A DNA stretch of 64,000 nt from Prostheceraeus crozeri. Taxonomy: Eukaryota > Platyhelminthes > Polycladida > Euryleptidae. Below the pieces are notes generated by a model. That model searched no databases, had not been told where the DNA came from, and worked only from the letters and a program-made list of their open reading frames with translations. The DNA is taken from positions 372,001 through 436,000 of the forward strand of contig CAJQUW010001859.1 in assembly GCA_907163375.1 (NCBI GenBank), read 5' to 3'. How positions within the stretch are numbered: position 1 is the first letter of the stretch; the number at the start of each line of letters is the position of its first letter. The translations under genes and the position numbers were made by a program. Of the stretch, positions 56,888 to 64,000 are shown piece by piece.

Positions 56888-57369
56888 TTAATGCAATGAG
56901 AACTATACAGTTACTAAACGAATCAACGCATTACCGCTTATGGAAAACGTAGTTAGCAAAGAAAACTGGCATCAATAAATTTATTGAATCATTTTGAAAG
57001 CAACAGACTGCAAAATTCTGAACTGTGATTTATGGCCTTTGCAGCACAATCAATTTGAATGAAGATCGAATTTAGTTGTGGCGAAACAACTTCGTACTTA
57101 GACATCGAAATTGATGAAGATGAGCCTACTATAGAGCGAAGAAATAGGCATGTCATGTGTCCAAAAATACTTACAAATATCAGAAACGTGTTCAAAAGTC
57201 TAAAAGGTTTATTTCCAAAGACATTGGAAAACATGAACATGTTCTTTCACATAAGCTCAAAAAACACAGATTTTTGAGAGAAAACAGCATGCGGTCGGTG
57301 TTGTCGAAAAAATGCATATTTCGAACATGAAGGAGAGGAAAATTATCAAAAATAAATTTCCAGATTTCA

Positions 57370-59130
57370 TACTTATTGGCTAGTGTCTTCTTTAATCATG
57401 ACTCGTAAATCTTTTGCTTCTCGGAGAAACTTTGCGATGGATTTCACCATCTGTGGAGTTAAAATGTTCATCAACTTATTGAATTCTGTTGCATTGTTGC
57501 AATTCCATAACAAAGGCGCTGTTCATTGTCGCAAATTTTTACGTAGTGAACATTCTATCATAAAATGATACTGAGTTTCCACCTTTGAATTATCACATAG
57601 CTCACATAAACTCTCTTCATATCGTAATCGATTTCCATAACTTCCAGTAACGAAATCTAATTTTGTGATGTTTTGTTCTCAATTTTGATAATATATTGAC
57701 TATATTCAATATCAAAATTTAGGTATGATTTCATAATATTCTCAAAACCACATAATTCTAAATAATTCAGTCCAGAATGACTCGCTTTTGCTGTAGATAT
57801 CCATTTTTCTCTGATGTAATGAATCAATCGATTTTTTGTTAATTCTCGAAATATAGTCTTTTATCAGCCGTTAACTGTTCGTCTCATAGTTTTGTAGGCT
57901 GAGTTTTGAAAGTAATTGCATTATTCGCCAACACTATGTATATCTACTGTCACGGTCATTTGAAATAATATTGAGATAAATTGTATCATATACTGCTCTT
58001 ATCAAACTTCTTTCATTTCTCATAATTACTTTTATCCAATAACTTAGAGCTGCCTTCAAGAAGTGAACATCCATAGAATATATTCCAAAGTCACCAATGA
58101 GACAGTAATTAGTTGTAGTCTGCTTCAAGTAATGATATCCTTTATAGAATTGATATTGAATTTGATCTAAATTTTTTAGATTACGTATTAAAGAAACATA
58201 ATTCGGCACAGCATTTCATTTTTGATAACTTAAGCATCTCAAATGTATTCTTTAAAATATCCCCGGTAACTTGTGCAGATTCTTTCAGTTATTAGCTGTT
58301 AGATAAGAAGCTTGCTTTCCTTCAGCAGTCAATTGTTACTATTAAATTTTGTTACTTTTTGATATCCACTTTCCTAAATACTTATATTTGTCAACTACTT
58401 CTATAGATGTCATTTTTTCATCAAGAACGATGTCAATTCTGTCTATTTCAGTAGCTATGTTGTAAGTCATTATTTTAGTTTTATCATAATTAATATTAAG
58501 GCCATTATCTGTACAATATTTGTAGAGAAATTTGAACTGACCTTTCAAACCATGCATACTTTCGCTCATGAGCAATATATCATCCGCACATATGAGCGAT
58601 GACATTTCCAAATCAAATAATCTTACTGAATCAATCGTATCTTTGTCAGCATCTAAAATATGAATTAAGTCATTTATGTGAATACTGAATAAAGTTGAGA
58701 GAACGTCTCCCTGTGGAATGCCATTTTTAAGTTTAAGGGATTGTGTTTCTTTGCCGCAATGTAAAATTATGTTTTCTTTATTGATGATGGTGCTAACGAT
58801 TAATGACAAAATGTCTCTTTCGGGTATCAAGCTTTTTAGTTTATCAATCAATATCTTTTTCGAAATGGAATCAAGAGCCTTTGACAAATCAACGAAGCAT
58901 AAAATTAGTGGCAGTTTCATATTCTTATAAATTTGCATAATTTTCTTGACATTTAGCACAGATAAAATTATATCTGCTTATATCGCTATCCAATGCAGAA
59001 CTTCCTTTCTTAAAACTGGTTTTGTTCTTCTTAATAACGTAATTTTTCAGTAACCAATTGTTGAGTCGTGTATTTACAATTTTCGTCAGTAATAATCTTT
59101 TCTATGCAGGATGATAGGTTGATATATCGA
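57370..59130 (-). mobile_element. LINE reverse transcriptase region, uninterrupted copy
   Basis: On the minus strand the entry region (IVNTRLNNWLLKN, near 59.05 kb) leads into the frame 58342-58959. That frame has CFVDLSKALD at residues 21-30, NGIPQGD at 79-85, CADD at 124-127 (in place of YADD) and KYLGKW at 193-198. Downstream, 57934-58209 carries the thumb-side YSMDVHFLKAALSYWIK region, and near 57.55-57.65 kb lies a Cys-rich end (CELCDNSKVETQYHF). The parts are in several frames, so this copy is dead. Its segment 58648-59130 is the right-arm counterpart of 36940-37423. Confidence 0.82.
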
Positions 59131-60164
59131 TATGAATTTGGATCATCTCTATTTCCTTTTCCTTTGTTCATGTCTTCATGATGCCGCTCACACAACTTCG
59201 ATTTGTTAGACTTGTGAAGAATTTAAGCAGCTATAATCGCATGCTACTGACACAACACTTTCATGGATTCTTACCGTCAATCATTTCTTAAGTCAAGATT
59301 TCTTTAGTTAAATCACGGAGTTTATTCTTGGAAATGAATAATTGAAATTTAGCATATTATATATTCTGACCTCAGACTTCATCTCTTACTAATCCATGGA
59401 CATAGCGGCCTTATCATAAAATACGCAAACAAAATGGAAGCAGGAGTATTTCGGATGAAAAGTGACCCAAACGTCGTTCAACTAATTTTCGAGTAGCCGT
59501 GCGAGAAATGCTATTGTCAATAGTGATTAGCCGGAGAGATCGATGCAACAATTTCATGATCCTACAAGATTTTCAAATTGAACTAAAACAAAATTCACAA
59601 AATACGTTTGGAAAGGCTGACTGGCAGGCTGATCGATTGCTTGAAATGCATACTTCACTACAATGTTGTTCATAGAAAGATTCGCTAAAAGATCATTAAC
59701 AACACCACTTGCATGCACATGTTAACACATGTGCACATGTATTGAATACTTAATGAATGTCGAAAGTCAAACTGATGTATATAAAGAAAAATTGATGCAT
59801 TAATTATATCAATATATATCTATCAAATCAATATACATTCATTCACTTCCGGTATAGCAACTGAATGAAAATTAATTTAAGAGTCAATCGTATTCAAACT
59901 TGGTCATTCTACATGCGTATCACGATAGAAAGTATCTTGACGATCTATATTTTAGTGATCAATCCTGCTTTATTGGATTTACTATTTGGATCTGTGATAA
60001 TTTGTAGGTTAACCATTATGCCATTTCCGGAAACTTCCAAATTGTTAGCAGATGTTGCGAAGGACATCTGGTAAAAACTATGATGCGTTTATATCAAAAA
60101 TCTAATTGCCAAAACCACGAAGATGAATATTAATACTTTCATTATACAATTAATTTCAAAATTG

Positions 60165-60300
60165 AAGTTCTTTTCCTGGCGTTCTAGACATCAAACGAGG
60201 TTGGGAGTGCTGGCATTAGAATTGCATCGATTTCTTCTTTCTTTTGGTTATAAATTTTTGCTGCGCAATATTGTCCCAAAAGATGTTGGTCGAAATGTTG
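60165..60300. repeat. Dispersed repeat (right arm copy)
   Basis: This is the mirror copy of 35775-35905, with single-base differences. Confidence 0.6.
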
Positions 60301-61639
60301 CCAAATGGACACAATCTGAATGAAAGGGTCAGGTATTTCATTTTACAACTGTACATATTGTAATACTCATTGTAATGCCACTGGAGCATACATGCATGCG
60401 CAATTAGCAAGTTTCTGATGAATCTGTCAAATATTATTATCTACCAATCAGATTTTCTGCGGAGAGTTCACACATGGCATTAACAGATTTAGTTTTGAAG
60501 TGCAAGGTGAGCAGTGAAAGAATAAGGGAGCATTAATCCTATTTTACCCAGGGACCCTTTGACCTGGAACCCGACGTTTTGTTGATGTTGCTCAAAAAGT
60601 ATATGATAGTCACGGCTCAACTTTTCTTGTGAATTTCTACGCATGGCTGATAATCAATCAAAATTTTATCAAATTTGGCTCATGGTAACATAAAAACTAA
60701 AAACATAGAACTGAAACATGACCTTTATTTATAAGTGACTTTTGAAAATCGAATATCTTTGTCAAATTCTTGCAAAATTAAGATCTTGAACAATTCAAAT
60801 TATTATCAACCATCGACAAAGTGCAAATAAAGTTGTGATAAATATTTCAATCATCCACAAATGTATCTATGCAATTACTATTTGAATAATTGCAACAATC
60901 CTTAAATACTACTCACAATAGGTTTATAAGTAATGTTGTCTGTTTTTGGTACAGAAATGGGTTCGCAAGTATGAAATGAGATGACTATCATGCCTCACAA
61001 TAATGAAACACGTGCTTATGAAGATGAGCAGTTGCTACATTCTTATCTGCTCTTAACATTGTCTTTAGACGTTTTCATGCGATCAAAGTGCAATTTTTAT
61101 TATCAAAGCCATCCACCATCAATTTCCAACAGAGGCTTTTTCGATTTTTTTAAAAAGGTAGAAATAGAAATTTTGAATTGCTATTATTTATGATTATAGA
61201 ACAAAATAACCGAATTGGTAAAGCTAGCAATCATGTGTGCAATTTTGTAAGCGATTGAATCATGAGAACATCAAAGTCAGAGGGAAGACTCCATTAGCCC
61301 TCGTGCTTCCAGAGCTCAAAATAACTTCTGGAAAGCATCCAGAAATGAATTTGTATGCGTATATATTTCTTAGAAAATAGGCATCCTGAGTGTAGAGTTG
61401 ATCGGAAATAAATCTTCAGGAAATCAGAATTTATTTACAAATTTTCACAACCGGAACTACGATGCGTCGTCAGGTGACCCGTTAAATGCATATGATGTGC
61501 ATTTTTTGAAGAGCAATTTCAAAGAGAAAAACCTGTGATCAGGAAGGAGAGAATAATCAAAAATTTAATTTTGCTTCGAAATACCCTTCAGGTTGTGCTC
61601 CTTTTCGTGAACAGTCGTAGGACGCCGGCGTTTTGAAGG

Positions 61640-62320
61640 AATTTAGCAATAGAGAGGATTTCAATAGATAACTCAATGATGTCTAACTTATCAATCATTC
61701 AGGCTTGGGTTGATGAAAAGCGCATGACTATCAACAGATTGAAAAGCAAGCAAATTATATTCGCAAGTTCTCGCATCGTGTCTGTTCCAGCTTATCCTGA
61801 CATTGACGTAGTAAACACCCTAAAAATCCTTGGAGTTATATGGACTGATAACTTGACATGGGATGAGCATTTCCAACACATTACAAAACTGTGCATCACA
61901 ACGACTGTATGCCATCCGTCGCTTGAAACCGTTCCTACCCAAAAACAAATTGGTTGAAGTATTTAATTCAGTGATCTCTACTTTGCTAACTTATGCCTCT
62001 TTCCTCTTTTTTGTCATCGATCGAAATCTCTGTCTATGAAAATCAAAAGAATTGTCAGACGTGCTCATCACATAATTTGTAACCATGCTTGTAAGTGCAA
62101 CCTGCTATCTGACATTGATGGTTTGTTTACAAAGCTCATTTTTTCGTTCCTTATCGAATGTGAAAATCCCTCACATCCATTAAATGACATTGTCCCTCAT
62201 CGCTTGGGATACTCTCATCACTTTTCGATAAGCATTTCTCGCTCTACAAGACGTTTGAATTCCTTCTTCGTAAAGGCTTGTTGTGACTTTAATATGCACA
62301 AGTATCACCAAACCAAATAA
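61640..62320 (+). mobile_element. LINE fragment, C-terminal part of reverse transcriptase (right arm)
   Basis: This is the mirror copy of 33755-34430. KRMTINRLKSKQIIFASSR and LGVIWTDNLTWDEHF are in the frame ending at 61957. IKRIVRRAHHIICNHACK is in the frame 62036-62320, so the same kind of frame change is present as in the left arm. The change therefore predates the duplication. Confidence 0.75.
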
Positions 62321-63910
62321 TAATTATGTCCTTTTGAGTGAGCTCCTGATCTGATTTCCTTTTGTAAATGCGACTTCGTATATTTATTCGTACATTGTAA
62401 CTTCTGTCAACTGATTGTAACTGCTTCGAATTTGCTTGATTCTCATTTATTGAGATATATGCGCTTCACTACTAATAGACGATTGGAGTCTGCGTATTCA
62501 TTAACTTGTAAAACTTAAAATTAATCTGGAGACTCAAAAATAAAAGAATACCAGCCAGGAATGCATAACAGATAAGTAAAAGTTTTTTGAATTAGTATTA
62601 AATGAGACAGGGTGCTGGAATTCGCGCACATGCAGGTAGAGAACTTCAGGCCTTAGGTTCAAAAGCGGAAGAGTTCGCGGATCTAGGACGAGAGCGACCC
62701 GGCAGATCTGCATTTCGCATGAGGAGATTAGATGGATTCTTTGGAGCACGATCGAAGGGCATTTGTAGACAATAGTCACCAGACACAGCTCAATCCTTTG
62801 GTTAGCCGATAGTCACTTGAGTTCTTGCAGTACGGCCGAGATGCATGTGGATCGCGGGAGATTGTACACATGCACATTTCCATCACCAAAGTAAGATTAC
62901 TTTTTCAATTTTTACTTGTTTTTGCAGATGCTTTAATAAACAACGAAATTATGCGCATCTTTGAAGCAAAATTTTGAAAGTGCAACCTTTTAAGATTTTT
63001 GCTTACAGCCATTACTTGTATGTAATTACAAATACAATGGTTCGGATCTTTTTTCAACTAAATCTAGACAACTTTTCTAATGAATCGTCATCATTATCTT
63101 ATATGATTTATTTGTATAAGCAGTCTTCCACAAAAGCTGAACATGAGAAGTCTCATTTTTGATTGCCATGCTCTTTCTCTTCGTTCTGTTCGCCATATGA
63201 CTTTTCAACTCAAATAGTCGACCAAAGTCAAAACAGCCCCCACAATTCGCTGTGACGGGACATTTCCGTTCCTGTGAGTCGAAGCAAGATATGCTCAATC
63301 AGAAGTAATGATTTTCAGGTGTGCAAGCAGGCTAGGAACCGCTCAACTATTGCCATAGTACAAAATGTGATATTTTCCATTTAAAGCCGAATCTGTGCAT
63401 ACAGAAAGAACGTTCATTTTTTGAGCTTCTTTGATTCGTGAATATATTTATTTCTGTCTTTATCAATCTTCCTTTGGTTTTGGAAATGTGCTCTTATTAT
63501 CAATATATCTTAATTAGCACTATCTATGAATCATTCATATAGTGACATTAAAACCTACATATCAAAGCCTGTAGCAGCATTGCATTGGTTGCCAATGCAT
63601 TTTATTCACTTTCACAACTTCATGCTTGCTAATGCTGTATCATCTACTCTTTGCCTCATTGCATTTCACAAAGAGGAAGAGTGTGACCAAAAATGATACT
63701 TTATATTCAAATCAAACTTATATGATATCAACTCTTGGGTTTCACTGATTCATTTAAATGAAATAAAACTTGGTCGCCAGATGCTTGACAAGTTGCAAAA
63801 ATTGGATTTTGATTCCTTACCTTGGATACGATTCCTTGCGTGATAATCAGCATGAATTAGACTACTCCTTTTTTATAAAGCATGACTAGCAGGGTCCAAT
63901 AATTCTTTAT

Positions 63911-64000
63911 AGTGATATCATCATCATCATCAGGGTATTTCTCTCTCCCTTAGGAGGAACCGTTCTCTCTTCAGCGTCCACAAAACTAGCCATGCGGCTC
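63911..64000 (-). mobile_element. RTE-like LINE 3' end, cut by the window edge
   Basis: The ATATCATCATCATCATCAG tail and the last ~70 bp of the RTE fragment at 32071-32160 recur here in inverted orientation. Confidence 0.85.

Larger units (their letters stand above)
58648..64000. repeat. Right arm of the large inverted duplication
   Basis: This is the inverted counterpart of 32071-37423 and continues past the window end. The inner boundary is the Polinton target hexamer (AGCATC, 58648-58653), present here once and uninterrupted. It includes a dispersed repeat (60165-60300), a LINE fragment (61640-62320) and an RTE tail (63911-64000). The stretches between show no supported gene. Confidence 0.92.

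Noticed and set aside
57059-57277. 72-codon acidic frame on the plus strand
   Set aside because: It has no domain and overlaps an equally long frame on the other strand.

Overview
The window is a gene-poor, AT-rich stretch of a eukaryotic genome, almost certainly an invertebrate animal. It holds Penelope-like, RTE-like and other LINE retroelements, tRNA-derived SINEs and two Polinton/Maverick elements. I found no host protein-coding gene I could defend and no rRNA, CRISPR or bacterial-type operon. The phylum cannot be fixed from the sequence alone.

Layout. At 0.9-2.9 kb two 5'-truncated Penelope-like copies lie head to head, each with a GIY-YIG endonuclease end and a 42-nt hammerhead ribozyme motif near its 3' end. 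A third hammerhead-like motif stands alone at 4.1 kb. From 4.2 to 10.9 kb there is mostly unrecognised DNA, with a 0.9-kb inverted-repeat element (7412-8331) and a dispersed repeat (9178-9500).

Polinton 1 (10952-27353) is bounded by a 6-bp target duplication and by very long, asymmetric terminal inverted repeats (about 4.4 and 3.3 kb) that carry a ~320-bp tandem array. Its centre encodes a protein-primed family B DNA polymerase, a separate protein resembling that polymerase's N-terminal accessory domain, a spliced proline-rich protein and, unexpectedly, a TATA-binding-protein-like protein. I recognise no capsid, packaging ATPase, protease or integrase gene in it, so it looks like a non-virion Polinton. 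The polymerase is broken (about three breaks).

Polinton 2 starts at 37424 and fades out near 53.4 kb. It carries the classical set: protease, phospholipase A2-like domain plus integrase, double jelly-roll major capsid, minor capsid, fibre-like protein, packaging ATPase and PolB. It is heavily broken (well over ten breaks) and contains smaller insertions. Its right terminus is missing there, but a matching right terminus with the same 6-bp target duplication lies at 28.63-29.69 kb. The insertion target is a LINE reverse transcriptase, whose uninterrupted copy is at 57.4-59.1 kb.

A near-identical inverted duplication (32071-37423 against 58648-64000, running off the window end) encloses Polinton 2. 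Between 53.4 and 57.4 kb lie two tRNA-derived SINE-like units, the first joined to a further hammerhead motif and enclosed by a 13-bp inverted repeat, plus a LINE 3' fragment and an array of nuclear-receptor-like half sites.
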